DNA from: Alphaproteobacteria bacterium
GTDB lineage: Bacteria > Myxococcota_A > UBA796 > CAJQPC01
Length of the DNA: 64,000 nucleotides
Direction of reading: 5' to 3'
NCBI GenBank assembly: GCA_020632795.1
Contig: JACKEV010000006.1
Location: 1,670,501 to 1,734,500 of the forward strand
Shown: positions 30,709 through 38,422 of the stretch, in pieces
Layout of the letters: the number at the start of each line of letters is the position of its first letter
How positions within the stretch are numbered: the first letter of the stretch is position 1
Position numbers and translations under genes: made by a program
Notes under the pieces: generated by a model
Told to the model about the DNA's origin: nothing
What the model saw: the letters and a program-made list of their open reading frames with translations, nothing else
Databases searched by the model: none

Positions 30709-32423
30709 CGCTCCTCCTTCAAACCTGCGAAATAGGCGCGCACCATGCCCTCCATCATCGGGGGGAGGTCCTCCTCGACCAGGGCCCGCTCGACCTCTTC
30801 AAAGTAGCCGCTCCACGACGCGCCGAAGTCGCTGCCGGCGCCGGACGCCATCGCCATCGCGGAGACCTGCTGGAACATGGCCTCCTGCTCGCTCCGGTCC
30901 ATGGACCCGGGCGAGAACTGCCCGGTGAGCTGCTCGGACTCCCCCTCGCCAGCGTCGGGGTCGACCTGATTCTCGGGGTCGCCCTCGCCACCCTGCCCGC
31001 TGCCGCCGCCCCGGCCCCCGGCCGAGGTCTTGCCGCCCTGCCCGGACACGCCGTCGCCCAGCTTGTTGCCCTCCGGGGGCTGGAGGTTGGTGGCCATCAT
31101 GGCGGCGGCCTGCTGGGAGCCGCCCTTGCGGACCGCGAGGTTGGCGTCGTCGCTCATGTCGGTCTTGGGCTTGGCGTCGCCGGAGTTGTCCCCGAAGTTG
31201 GAGTTCATGTCCAGCCCGCCCTCGGAGCCGGCGTCGTCCGCGCCGGGGGGCTGGGTGGCGTCCTTCATGGCGTTGAGCAGCTCGTCGCGCATGGCCTCGG
31301 CGTATTCCTTGAGGAAGTCCTTGTACGACTGCTGCAGGGCGTGGACCAGCTCGTGGCCCGAGTCGCCCATCTCGTTCTCGCGCATGCCCGCGGCCTCGGC
31401 CATGTCGACGGACTTCCCGCCGCTGCGCTCGATGAACTCGGTGTTCTGGTTGAACCGCTGCTGCACGTCCTGCCCGAACTGGATGGAGTCCGGGGACTGG
31501 AAGTTCTGGAGGGCGTGGTCCATCTCGTTGGCGTGGAAGGTCTCTTCGAGCAGGCTGTGCCCCATGTCCTGGAAGGCGGTGACCTCCATGAGGTGGCGCT
31601 CCAGCTCCTCGCTCAGCTCGGCGAGCAGCACCTCGTCGCTGGCCATGCGGGCCTCGGCCAGGTCCAGGGCCTGCTGCATGGCCTCGCGGGTGGGCGCGTC
31701 CTCTGGCAGGCTGGGGTCGACCGCCTGCTCGGGCTCCTCGGGCTCAGGCGCGGGCGGCGGCGGCGGGGGTGGGGGCCGCCGCGCGATGTTGGACGGCTCG
31801 TCCAGCTCGTCCTGGACCTGGCGCAGCCGCTCCCGAAGCCCCCGGACGGCCTGGACCAGCTCATCCTGGCCCTGACGGCGGGCGCGGGCCTCGATCTCGT
31901 CCAGGCGCGCGAAGGCCTCATCCAGGGGGCCGGGGGGCGGCTCCGGCGCGGGCTCCAAGGCGACCGCCACGGCGAGCCCCAGCGCGGTGACCAGCGCGGC
32001 GAGGCCCAGGAGCGGCAGCCCGGCAGGGCGCTCCAGACGGGGCGGCGCAGCCCCGGCCAGCCCGTCGATGGCGTCCAGGGCGACGGCCTCAGCGGCCGCA
32101 TGACCGGCGTCGTGGAGGTGCAGGGCCGTGTTCGCCGCGGCGTCCAGGCCCGCCGTCCGGTCGGCGAAACGGGCGACCCGCCCCCAGGGCATCTTCCAGA
32201 GCCAGCCCGCGACGCCGACCGCGATCAGCGGCACCAGCACCCAGAGGGCCCGCAGGGGCTGGTGGTACCCCAGGGCGGCCGCCACCGGGAGCGCCACCGC
32301 CGCGCCCCGGACGAGCCAATCCGCCACCCGCTGCGCGCGCAGGCGTCGGGCGAACGGGATCAGGGTCCGAAGGAGGGGTTCCGTGGTGGGCTCCGAGGGG
32401 CGGGCTGTCGCGCGGCACCCCAT
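30705..32423 (-). CDS. DUF4175-like membrane/coiled-coil protein
   Basis: The 572-residue protein has two N-terminal membrane segments (about 35-80), a third near 145-165, and then a long charged helical region with coiled-coil character. Late in the chain come Gly/Asp-rich linkers and a Met-rich helix. The layout resembles DUF4175 proteins, which also lead MoxR/DUF58/VWA operons. It is probably the first gene of the operon that continues to 24525. The exact start is uncertain because the first 20 residues look loosely conserved. Confidence 0.65.
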
Positions 32424-32488
32424 CGGTGCGCGGCGCTGTGCGATCTGGTAACGTGCCGGGGAGATGAAGGGCCCCCCGGAGAGCGGAC

Positions 32489-32884
32489 GTGCCAGGAATG
32501 CGCATCCTGCTGGTCGACGATGAAGCCGAGGTGCGGCGCGTCCTGGGGGAGTTCCTCAAGGGCGTCGGCCACGACGTGGTGACCGCCGCCTCCGGGCGCG
32601 AGGCCATCGAGCTGATCGAGTCCAGCGAGCACTTCCGGGTGGCGATCGTCGACTGGTCGATGGCTGGCATCTCGGGCCGGGACGTCATCGAGCACATCTA
32701 CGAGCGCTCCCCGGGCACGCTCATCTTCGTCGCCACCGGCCACTCCGAGGCCGAGGTCTCCCAGCGACACTCCGAGATCCCGCTAGACGGCATCCTCCGG
32801 AAGCCCTTCTCGCTGCGACACATGATCCGTGAGATCACCGCTGCGGTGGATCTCCATCAGCGCGCCGGGAACGGGGGATCCTGA
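32489..32884 (+). CDS. Single-domain response regulator
   Basis: This is a 131-residue CheY-like receiver with no output domain. Asp-Asp-Glu in the first loop, the phosphoacceptor Asp in Val-Asp-Trp-Ser, Thr in Ala-Thr-Gly-His and Lys in Leu-Arg-Lys-Pro-Phe are all present. The GTG at 32489 has GGAG 7 bases upstream; an ATG three codons later (32498) is the alternative. No histidine kinase is adjacent. Its stop codon lies inside an inverted repeat at 32881-32896. Confidence 0.92.
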   Translation: MPGMRILLVDDEAEVRRVLGEFLKGVGHDVVTAASGREAIELIESSEHFRVAIVDWSMAGISGRDVIEHIYERSPGTLIFVATGHSEAEVSQRHSEIPLDGILRKPFSLRHMIREITAAVDLHQRAGNGGS

Positions 32885-32910
32885 CACCCCTGTCAGTATT
32901 TCCGGGGTGT
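32881..32910. repeat. Overlapping inverted repeats at the response-regulator stop
   Basis: CTGACA (32881-32886) and TGTCAG (32891-32896) form a perfect 6-bp repeat with a 4-base loop. Overlapping it, ACACCCC (32884-32890) pairs with GGGGTGT (32904-32910). The two stems exclude each other. No T tract follows. They could be a mild terminator or a regulator site. Confidence 0.35.
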
Positions 32911-32945
32911 TGGCCACCGCACTCGAAAAAACTTGGCTTCCAGGG

Positions 32946-32975
32946 TTGCGGTCACCTGTTGGTTGGGTTTACAGT
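32946..32975 (+). promoter_or_regulatory. Candidate promoter for the structured RNA
   Basis: TTGCGG at 32946-32951 is followed after 18 bases by TACAGT at 32970-32975. The -10 fits the TACNNT-type elements seen elsewhere in this window. The start would be near 32983. The surrounding 130 bases are clearly less GC-rich than the rest of the window. Confidence 0.45.
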
Positions 32976-32982
32976 CTCAATA

Positions 32983-33155
32983 AGTCAACTGGTCAACAAC
33001 TGGTTGGCTGCCTGAGAGCATCAGCCTCCCCCGCCGGACCCGTACCTGGCAAACGATTAGCGTCTCCTCCATCTCTTGCGGTGAGGGGTATCAGCGGGGG
33101 AGGCTCTCCGCTCTCAGAAAAGCAACGAAGCCCCCATCGGGGGCTTTGCTGCTTT
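32983..33155 (+). ncRNA. Candidate structured non-coding RNA
   Basis: No coding sequence is convincing here, but the DNA can fold into a long rod. GAGAGC (33014-33019) pairs with GCTCTC (33110-33115), and after a short internal loop GCCTCCCCCGC (33024-33034) pairs perfectly with GCGGGGGAGGC (33094-33104). These 17 pairs enclose a 59-base apical region. Upstream, GTCAAC and AACTGG are each repeated twice. An intrinsic terminator follows. Size (about 172 nt) and rod shape recall 6S-like RNAs, but I cannot identify the family. Confidence 0.55.
33128..33155. terminator. Bidirectional intrinsic terminator
   Basis: AAGCCCCC (33128-33135) and GGGGGCTT (33139-33146) form a perfect 8-bp stem with loop ATC. 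On the plus strand TGCTGCTTT follows; on the minus strand the stem is followed by CGTTGCTTTTC. It can end the structured RNA and also the minus-strand gene that stops at 33164. Confidence 0.75.
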
Positions 33156-33163
33156 CGAACCGC

Positions 33164-33646
33164 TCACTCCGTCGGAGGAGGCCCCTTCGCACCCTTGGGA
33201 GGTCCCTTCGCGCCCTTGGGCGGCGGGCGGTCGCCCTCCGGACGGGGCGCTGGCGCCGGTGGACCCTCGGCCTTGCCGGTCTTTCCCTCCCCGGTCAGCT
33301 CGCGGTGGAGGTGGGGGCGCTGGTTGATGACCCGGCAGCGGGCGGCGATGCGGGGATCCTGGATCAGCGCGCAGTACTTCGCGTCGGATGGGTACAGCTC
33401 GCGGGTCACCATCATGTAGGTGTAGTCCCGCACCACGGGGTCGCTGATCTTGAGCATCATGGCCTCCCCCGCAGCCTCATCCGCCTTGAAGACGGCCTTC
33501 GCCACCGCCGAGTAGCACTCGTCGGCGACCTTGGTGTCCGCGATGCCCTCGCAGTCCTGGGCGGTCTTCCAGGAGGCGCCGCCGGTGCAGGACAGGGCGA
33601 ACGCCACCCCGAAGAGGGCGCGCCACGGCGTGGATCGGTGGGACAT
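33164..33646 (-). CDS. Exported Cys-containing protein with an AKGPP tail
   Basis: From the ATG at 33646 the protein has 160 residues. It has a signal peptide with a possible lipobox (Ala-Leu-Ser-Cys), a helical domain with paired cysteines (Asp-Cys-Glu-Gly, Glu-Cys-Tyr-Ser, Tyr-Cys-Ala, Arg-Cys-Arg), and a Pro/Gly/Lys-rich tail in which Gly-Ala-Lys-Gly-Pro-Pro is repeated. The frame is open far upstream but those residues are non-coding in character. I do not recognise the family. Its Cys pattern resembles the protein at 37256-38197, and its tail resembles that of the glycosyltransferase at 35273-37231. Confidence 0.7.
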   Translation of the reverse strand: MSHRSTPWRALFGVAFALSCTGGASWKTAQDCEGIADTKVADECYSAVAKAVFKADEAAGEAMMLKISDPVVRDYTYMMVTRELYPSDAKYCALIQDPRIAARCRVINQRPHLHRELTGEGKTGKAEGPPAPAPRPEGDRPPPKGAKGPPKGAKGPPPTE

Positions 33647-33669
33647 GGGAGGCACCTCCGGCTCGAAAC

Positions 33670-33696
33670 CTTGCACGCCCGCGTCGAGGGTGCAAG
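33670..33696. promoter_or_regulatory. Inverted repeat between divergent genes
   Basis: CTTGCAC (33670-33676) and GTGCAAG (33690-33696) form a perfect 7-bp repeat with a 13-base spacer in the 84-base region between the AKGPP-tail gene and the tolQ-like gene. It is placed like an operator acting on both. Candidate -10 TAGGAT (33719-33724) lies 6 bases before the tolQ-like ATG. Confidence 0.4.
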
Positions 33697-33730
33697 AAAG
33701 GGATCGTGCCAGCCCGCGTAGGATTGCTCC

Positions 33731-34342
33731 ATGCTGGACTACTTCGTCGCTGCCTTCGCCGGCCCGGGCGCAGGTTTCATGTACGCCATCACCGCTCTGT
33801 TGGCCTACGCCGTGTCGGTCGCCATCGAGCGCGCCTTCGTGCTGGGGGTGGCCAGCCGGGTCGACGACGCCGGCGTGCGCCAGCGCCTCGAGCAGGGCGA
33901 CGTCGCGGGCGCGGCGGAGCTGGCCGGGTCGACCCCGATGGGGACGGTGCTCGCGGCCGGGGCCGCCGAGGACGACGTGGCGCTGGCCTGGGAGGCCATG
34001 TCGGCCGCAGCGATCGACGCCGAGGCCGCGCTGCGCCGTCGCGTGCAGCACCTCGCGGCGGTCTCCAACCTGGCCACGATGCTGGGGCTGCTCGGCACGG
34101 TCTACGGCCTGATCCTCGCCTTCTCCGCGCTGGGTGACGCCTCGGCGGGCGAGCGCGCGGTCCGGCTCTCCGAGGGCATCTCCACCGCGATGGCGACCAC
34201 CGCGTATGGGCTGCTGGTGGGCATCCCGGCGCTCGGCCTCCACGCCTGGCTCGACGGGGTGGCCGGCGCGCGCCTGGCCCGCATCGAGGCCGCCGCCGGG
34301 CGCCTGGCGCTCGCGCTGCGGAGGGCGTCATCCGACGGCTGA
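33731..34342 (+). CDS. MotA/TolQ/ExbB family proton channel protein
   Basis: The 203-residue protein has three membrane segments: one near residues 10-35, then a pair near 120-140 and 155-175 with Met-Leu-Gly-Leu-Leu-Gly-Thr-Val-Tyr-Gly-Leu and Ala-Met-Ala-Thr-Thr-Ala-Tyr-Gly-Leu-Leu-Val-Gly-Ile-Pro. These are the typical TolQ/ExbB pore helices. It pairs with two TolR/ExbD-type proteins encoded next to form a proton-driven motor in the inner membrane. AGGA in TAGGAT could be a Shine-Dalgarno or part of a -10. Confidence 0.92.
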   Translation: MLDYFVAAFAGPGAGFMYAITALLAYAVSVAIERAFVLGVASRVDDAGVRQRLEQGDVAGAAELAGSTPMGTVLAAGAAEDDVALAWEAMSAAAIDAEAALRRRVQHLAAVSNLATMLGLLGTVYGLILAFSALGDASAGERAVRLSEGISTAMATTAYGLLVGIPALGLHAWLDGVAGARLARIEAAAGRLALALRRASSDG

Positions 34343-34392
34343 GGCCGCCCCGCCCCACGCCGGGCGTCGACCCCCGTCCCGCGCTGCTCAGC

Positions 34393-34836
34393 GTGATCGC
34401 CTTGATGTTCCTGCTGCTGCCCTTCCTGCTGCTGACCACCTCGGTCGCCCGGCTCATCGGCCTGGACCTCGCGCTGCCCCCCGCCGGCACCGAGCTGCCC
34501 CCCGAGCCGCCCGGGGTGGTGGAGTCCCTGGAGGTCGAGGTCGCCCAACGCACCCTCATCGTGCGGGCGGCCGTGCGGCGGACCGACGTGGTCACCTCGG
34601 CGGGGGAGGTCGAGGCCCGGGAGCAGCGCCTGCCCCCCGTCGCCGACGGCCTCGACCTGGGCGGGCTCCAGGGCACGCTCCGCCAGCTCAAGGACATCGA
34701 CCCCAAGCGGGCGCGCCTCGTGCTGGCCCCGGACGACGCCCTGCCCACGCGGCAGCTCGTGCTGCTGATGGACGCGGTCCGACGGGACCGCCAGGGCGAG
34801 CTGTACCCGGACGTCGCGCTGGGGGCGGCGCCGTGA
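34393..34836 (+). CDS. ExbD/TolR-like protein (first of two)
   Basis: The 147-residue form from the GTG at 34393 starts inside the membrane helix (Phe-Leu-Leu-Leu-Pro-Phe-Leu-Leu-Leu-Thr-Thr-Ser). ExbD/TolR proteins normally have 15-25 residues before this helix. The frame stays open upstream, with Arg/Pro-rich residues ending Pro-Gly-Val-Asp-Pro-Arg-Pro-Ala-Leu-Leu, back to a CTG at 34339 that overlaps the TolQ-like stop in a CTGA. A CTG start at 34339 is therefore likely. The helix lacks the usual essential Asp, unless that is the Asp in the N-terminal Val-Asp-Pro. Confidence 0.75.
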   Translation: MIALMFLLLPFLLLTTSVARLIGLDLALPPAGTELPPEPPGVVESLEVEVAQRTLIVRAAVRRTDVVTSAGEVEAREQRLPPVADGLDLGGLQGTLRQLKDIDPKRARLVLAPDDALPTRQLVLLMDAVRRDRQGELYPDVALGAAP

Positions 34837-35276
34837 GGCGGCTCCTCCGCCCGGCCCCCGCGGGTGACGCGGGCAGCGCAGCGCTGCCGCCTTTCGTCGA
34901 TCTGCTGACCATCCTGCTGGTCTTCCTGCTGAAGTCCTACTCCACCGACCCCCCGGTGCGGCCGGACGACCCCTCCTTCGCCCTGCCCGACTCGGTGGCC
35001 GAGCAGCCCGCCGACCACGCCCTGCGGCTGGAGGTGACCGACGAGGCGCTGTTCCTGGGCGGCGCGCGCACCGCCGGGGCCCGCTACTACGTCGAGCAGG
35101 ACGACGCCCTCATTCGCGAGCTGTACGACGCGCTGCTGCGGGCCGCGCCGGGCCGGCTCCAGATCGTGGCCGACGAGGACGTGCCCTACGTGCTCATCCG
35201 CAAGATCCTGTTCACCGCTCAGCAGGCGGGCGTCTCGGACCTCACCATCGTCGCGGCGTCGCGGTCCAGCCTGTGA
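34833..35276 (+). CDS. ExbD/TolR-like protein (second of two)
   Basis: The 147-residue protein starts at a GTG overlapping the previous stop (GTGA). It has a short basic N-terminus, one membrane helix containing the family Asp (Pro-Pro-Phe-Val-Asp-Leu-Leu-Thr-Ile-Leu-Leu-Val-Phe), and a periplasmic ExbD domain ending Val-Ser-Asp-Leu-Thr-Ile-Val-Ala. This copy keeps the proton-path Asp that the first copy seems to lack, so the two probably form a mixed TolR pair. Confidence 0.85.
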   Translation: MRRLLRPAPAGDAGSAALPPFVDLLTILLVFLLKSYSTDPPVRPDDPSFALPDSVAEQPADHALRLEVTDEALFLGGARTAGARYYVEQDDALIRELYDALLRAAPGRLQIVADEDVPYVLIRKILFTAQQAGVSDLTIVAASRSSL

Positions 35277-37231
35277 GGCGCCGCCCGGTCGCCGTCCTGG
35301 CGGCGGCGTTGGGGGTCTTCGCCCTCCACACGCTGCACTACCGGGAGACCTGGACCGACGACGCCTTCATCACCTTCCGCTATGCCCGCAACTTCGCCGC
35401 AGGGCGCGGCATGGTGTTCAACCCGGGAGAGGCGGTCGAGGGGCTGACCAACCTGGGCTGGGCCCTCACCCTGGCGCCCTTCACCGGCGGCGACGTGCTG
35501 GCCTGGGCCCAGGGCCTCGGGCTGCTGGCGACGCTGGGCACCCTGCTCCTGCTGGCGGGCTGGGTCCGGCGGGAGGGGCTCGGCCTGGCCGGGCTGGTGG
35601 TGGCCCTGGCGCCGATGGTCCTGGTGCCCTGGGTGCCGTTCTGGAGCGTCCAGGGCTTGGAGACCCCGGCGGTGATGCTGCTCGTGACCCTGGGCTGGAC
35701 CCGCTACCGTGCGGAGGCGCTGGGCGACGCACGCTGGCCGCTGGCGGCTGTGGGCATGGGCCTCGCGCCGTGGTTCCGCCCGGACGCGGTGCTGCTGGTC
35801 GGGGTGGTGCTGGTGTGGCACCTGCGCTGGCCCCCTAGCGCCCGCCTCAGCCCCCAGGCCCGCCGCAGCGCGGGCATCGTCGCGGCCCTCGGGGCGGCGC
35901 TGGTGGCGGTCAAGCTGGCCTGGTTCGGGGGGGTGCTGCCCAACACCTTCCACGCCAAGGTCGGGGTGGCGCCGCCGATCTGGGGGGCGCAGTACGTGGC
36001 CAACTGGCTGCACGTCCCCTCCCCTGTCCTCCCCGTGATGGCCGTCGGGGCGGTGGGGCTGGCGCTCCGCCGCCCCCGCTCTGCGGAGGCCCTGCCTGCC
36101 GCGGTGTTCGGGGTCTGGCTGGCCATGAGCGTGGCGGTGCGGGGGGACCTGATGCCGAGCTACCGGCTGCTGGTCCCGGCCTGGCCGGCGCTGTGCGCGG
36201 CCCTCGCGGCGGGCGCGGCGCGGCTCGCCACGACCCCCCGGCGCCAGACCGCGGCGGTGGCCGCCGTGCTGCTGGCCTGCGGCCTCCAGGCGCCCACCCG
36301 CGAGGTCCGCGACCTGCGCGAGGCCCGCCACTTCCCGGCCGGGGACGCCGTCGCGCCCCGGAAGCAGTCGACGCTGCCGTGGGCCCGCGCCGCGTTCTTC
36401 AAGGGGCAGCTCGACTACTGGCCCACTGCGTCGGCCTGGGCCCTGGTGTACGCCCCGCCGGAGGCCACCCTCTCCTTCACCGAGCTGGGGCTGTTCTCCT
36501 GGGTGAGCGAGAACCCCGTCGTCGATCCGCTCGGGCTGACCGACGTGGCGATGGGGCTGGCCAACGACCGCCCCGCCGTGGAGCGCTGGGCGGTCTTCGG
36601 CCCCCGAGTGGACGCCCTGGCCGTCGAGACCTCCATGACCTGGTGGGAGACCCACCACGGCTTCCTGGCGCAGGAGGGCTGGCAGCCGGTGGGGGGCTGC
36701 GACGGGCTGTGGCTCTTCGTCGCGCCGCACCAGACGCCGCCGCAGCCCCAGCCGACGGCCGTGCTCCAGGCGCGCCTGGACCGCCTGCTCCGCACCACCC
36801 CCCGGATGACCACGCTCCACATCAGCGTGGCCCGGGCGCTGCACCGCGCCGGGGCGGAGCGCGCGCTGGTGACCGACCTGGTCTCGCGGATCGAAGCCGA
36901 CACGCCCACCGGCCTGGCCGAGCCGCTCCGCATGCTGCGCTGCGACCTCGGGCTGGAGCCCGGCTGCCCGCCCATGCCGGAGCGCTGCGACCTGGACGGC
37001 GTGCGCCCCGACCCGGCGGTACAGGCCGACCCGACCCGATGGCCGCGCCCCGTCGGCCAGACCTCGGCCGGCGCGCCGACGACGAGCCTGGGACCCGACG
37101 GCGACCGCCCCCTTGGCCGACCCGAGGACGCCGCAGGCCCGCCGCTGCCCCCCGCCAGCGACGCGAAGGGCCCCCCGCTGCCCGAGGGCGCGCCGGGGCC
37201 CGCCGACGCCAAGGGGCCGCCTCTTCCGTGA
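35273..37231 (+). CDS. GT-C type membrane glycosyltransferase with an AKGPP tail
   Basis: The 652-residue protein has about nine to ten membrane segments and a first periplasmic loop Trp-Thr-Asp-Asp-Ala-Phe-Ile-Thr-Phe-Arg-Tyr-Ala-Arg-Asn followed by Phe-Asn-Pro-Gly-Glu-x-Val-Glu-Gly. This pattern is shared with AftB-like arabinofuranosyl/mannosyl transferases; the paired Asp is the catalytic site. A soluble periplasmic domain follows, then a Pro-rich tail with two Asp-Ala-Lys-Gly-Pro-Pro-Leu-Pro motifs. The GTG start overlaps the ExbD stop, so it is co-translated with the proton motor, which suggests linked envelope-glycan work. Confidence 0.8.
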   Translation: MRRRPVAVLAAALGVFALHTLHYRETWTDDAFITFRYARNFAAGRGMVFNPGEAVEGLTNLGWALTLAPFTGGDVLAWAQGLGLLATLGTLLLLAGWVRREGLGLAGLVVALAPMVLVPWVPFWSVQGLETPAVMLLVTLGWTRYRAEALGDARWPLAAVGMGLAPWFRPDAVLLVGVVLVWHLRWPPSARLSPQARRSAGIVAALGAALVAVKLAWFGGVLPNTFHAKVGVAPPIWGAQYVANWLHVPSPVLPVMAVGAVGLALRRPRSAEALPAAVFGVWLAMSVAVRGDLMPSYRLLVPAWPALCAALAAGAARLATTPRRQTAAVAAVLLACGLQAPTREVRDLREARHFPAGDAVAPRKQSTLPWARAAFFKGQLDYWPTASAWALVYAPPEATLSFTELGLFSWVSENPVVDPLGLTDVAMGLANDRPAVERWAVFGPRVDALAVETSMTWWETHHGFLAQEGWQPVGGCDGLWLFVAPHQTPPQPQPTAVLQARLDRLLRTTPRMTTLHISVARALHRAGAERALVTDLVSRIEADTPTGLAEPLRMLRCDLGLEPGCPPMPERCDLDGVRPDPAVQADPTRWPRPVGQTSAGAPTTSLGPDGDRPLGRPEDAAGPPLPPASDAKGPPLPEGAPGPADAKGPPLP

Positions 37232-37255
37232 GGTCGATGAGCCGGGCGTTCCGGA

Positions 37256-38197
37256 CTATCGCTCCGCGAACTTGAGGCACTTCCGCCGGAGGTCCGGGTC
37301 GCGCACGTGCCCGCAGATCTCCACCGAGCGCGCCGGGTCGAAGCGCTTGGTGTTCGCGCTGACCCCCAGCCTGCAGGAGTCGTCCCAGGCCCCCGCCCGC
37401 TCGCCGCAGAAGCGCAGCGCGGCGTCCGGGGCGGACTCGGAGAGCGCCCAGCCCAGCCCGTGGAAGCAGTTCTGGGGGTAGAGCGGCTGGGCGTCGGGCA
37501 CCTGCAGGCAGATGGTCAGGGCCTTGTCGGCGTCGACCCGGCCCAGGTACTTGCCCAGGCCGTGGTAGCAGCCCTTGTTCTGGAGGAAGGTGCCCTCCTC
37601 GCGCAGGCACCACGCCAGCGCCGCCTCGGGGTCGACCTGGGCGATCTCGCCGTTGACGTCGTGGCGGCAGAAGTCCCGCCACATGCCGGCCTCCTCGCAG
37701 GTCTCCCGGGCGAAGTCGAAGTCCTTGGTGGACCAGGCCATCGCGATGCCGAAGAAGCACTGGTCGTGCCACTTCTTGCGCGGGATGTCCTGGCACATGC
37801 CCTTCGCGCGCTCCGGGTCGACCGCCGAGTGCAGCTCGGCGACGTCGGCCGCGCACTCCTGGGCCATGTCGGGGTCCCGGAGGGCCGCGCAGGCGCTGAG
37901 GCCGCCGTCCGGGTCCCGCTCGGCCCGCTGGAGGGCCAGGGCATGGAAGCAGGCGTCCCGATAGTCCCCGCTCAGCGCCTCACACGCGGCCTCGGTGTAG
38001 GCCGTCCCCGCCCCCTCGGCGGCCTCGGGCAGCTCCGCCCCCTCGGGCTTGGGCGGGACCGCGATGAACTCGGCGACCGCCTGGGGCGGAGGCTCGGGCT
38101 CCGGCAGGGTCCAGTTGGCCTTGAGCAGCTCGACCGCCCCCAGGCTCAGGCCCAGCACGACCGCGTACAGGCCCTCGAAGGCGAAGCGGGCGAGCAC
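37256..38197 (-). CDS. Membrane-anchored Cys-pair helical repeat protein
   Basis: The 313-residue protein has an N-terminal membrane segment (about 5-25), a Pro-rich linker, then roughly seven helical repeats of 35-45 residues. Each repeat has paired cysteines, typically Cys about 8-10 residues before a Cys followed by Phe, Tyr, Arg or His, for example Tyr-Arg-Asp-Ala-Cys-Phe and Trp-His-Asp-Gln-Cys-Phe-Phe-Gly. The pairs probably form disulphides in the periplasm, in a TPR/Sel1-like solenoid. The GTG start immediately follows the stop of the small gene upstream. Family not recognised. Confidence 0.72.
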   Translation of the reverse strand: MLARFAFEGLYAVVLGLSLGAVELLKANWTLPEPEPPPQAVAEFIAVPPKPEGAELPEAAEGAGTAYTEAACEALSGDYRDACFHALALQRAERDPDGGLSACAALRDPDMAQECAADVAELHSAVDPERAKGMCQDIPRKKWHDQCFFGIAMAWSTKDFDFARETCEEAGMWRDFCRHDVNGEIAQVDPEAALAWCLREEGTFLQNKGCYHGLGKYLGRVDADKALTICLQVPDAQPLYPQNCFHGLGWALSESAPDAALRFCGERAGAWDDSCRLGVSANTKRFDPARSVEICGHVRDPDLRRKCLKFAER

Positions 38198-38398
38198 CTA
38201 ATCCTCCTGCTGGATGTAGCCGATCTCCTCCATCAGGCGGATCGTCTGCTCGTCGGTCATGCCCGAGTCGTGGGTGACGTCGGGGGTCTCGGCCGGCGGT
38301 GGCTCCTCGGGCCAGAGCAGCACGACCGCGCCGCCGGTGACCAGCAGCGCGACCGCCAGGAGGGGGACGAGGCGACCGGTGTCCACGTCGATTATCAT
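38198..38398 (-). CDS. Small single-pass membrane protein
   Basis: The 66-residue protein has one membrane segment (about residues 10-28), a Pro-rich segment, and an acidic helical tail ending Ile-Gly-Tyr-Ile-Gln-Gln-Glu-Asp. Its stop TAG is directly followed by the GTG of the Cys-pair repeat gene, so the two are almost certainly co-translated. The gene lies 24 bases from a divergent plus-strand gene. Family unknown. Confidence 0.65.
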   Translation of the reverse strand: MIIDVDTGRLVPLLAVALLVTGGAVVLLWPEEPPPAETPDVTHDSGMTDEQTIRLMEEIGYIQQED

Positions 38399-38422
38399 AA
38401 CCCTGGAATCCCGGAGGTGTGC

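Noticed and set aside
32934..32949. Possible sigma-54 promoter TTGGCTTCCAGGGTTGC
   Set aside because: There are 11 bases between GG and GC; RpoN promoters need exactly 10.
33012..33070. TPP riboswitch-like bits (CTGAGA, then ACCC and ACCTG)
   Set aside because: The order is suggestive, but the P4/P5 helix around TAAT and the closing P1 stem of TPP riboswitches are missing, and these bases pair in the long rod instead.
33690..33718. Minus-strand TGGCACG near a TTGCA before the gene at 33646
   Set aside because: The GC lies about 5 bases too far away; at the correct spacing the bases are TT.
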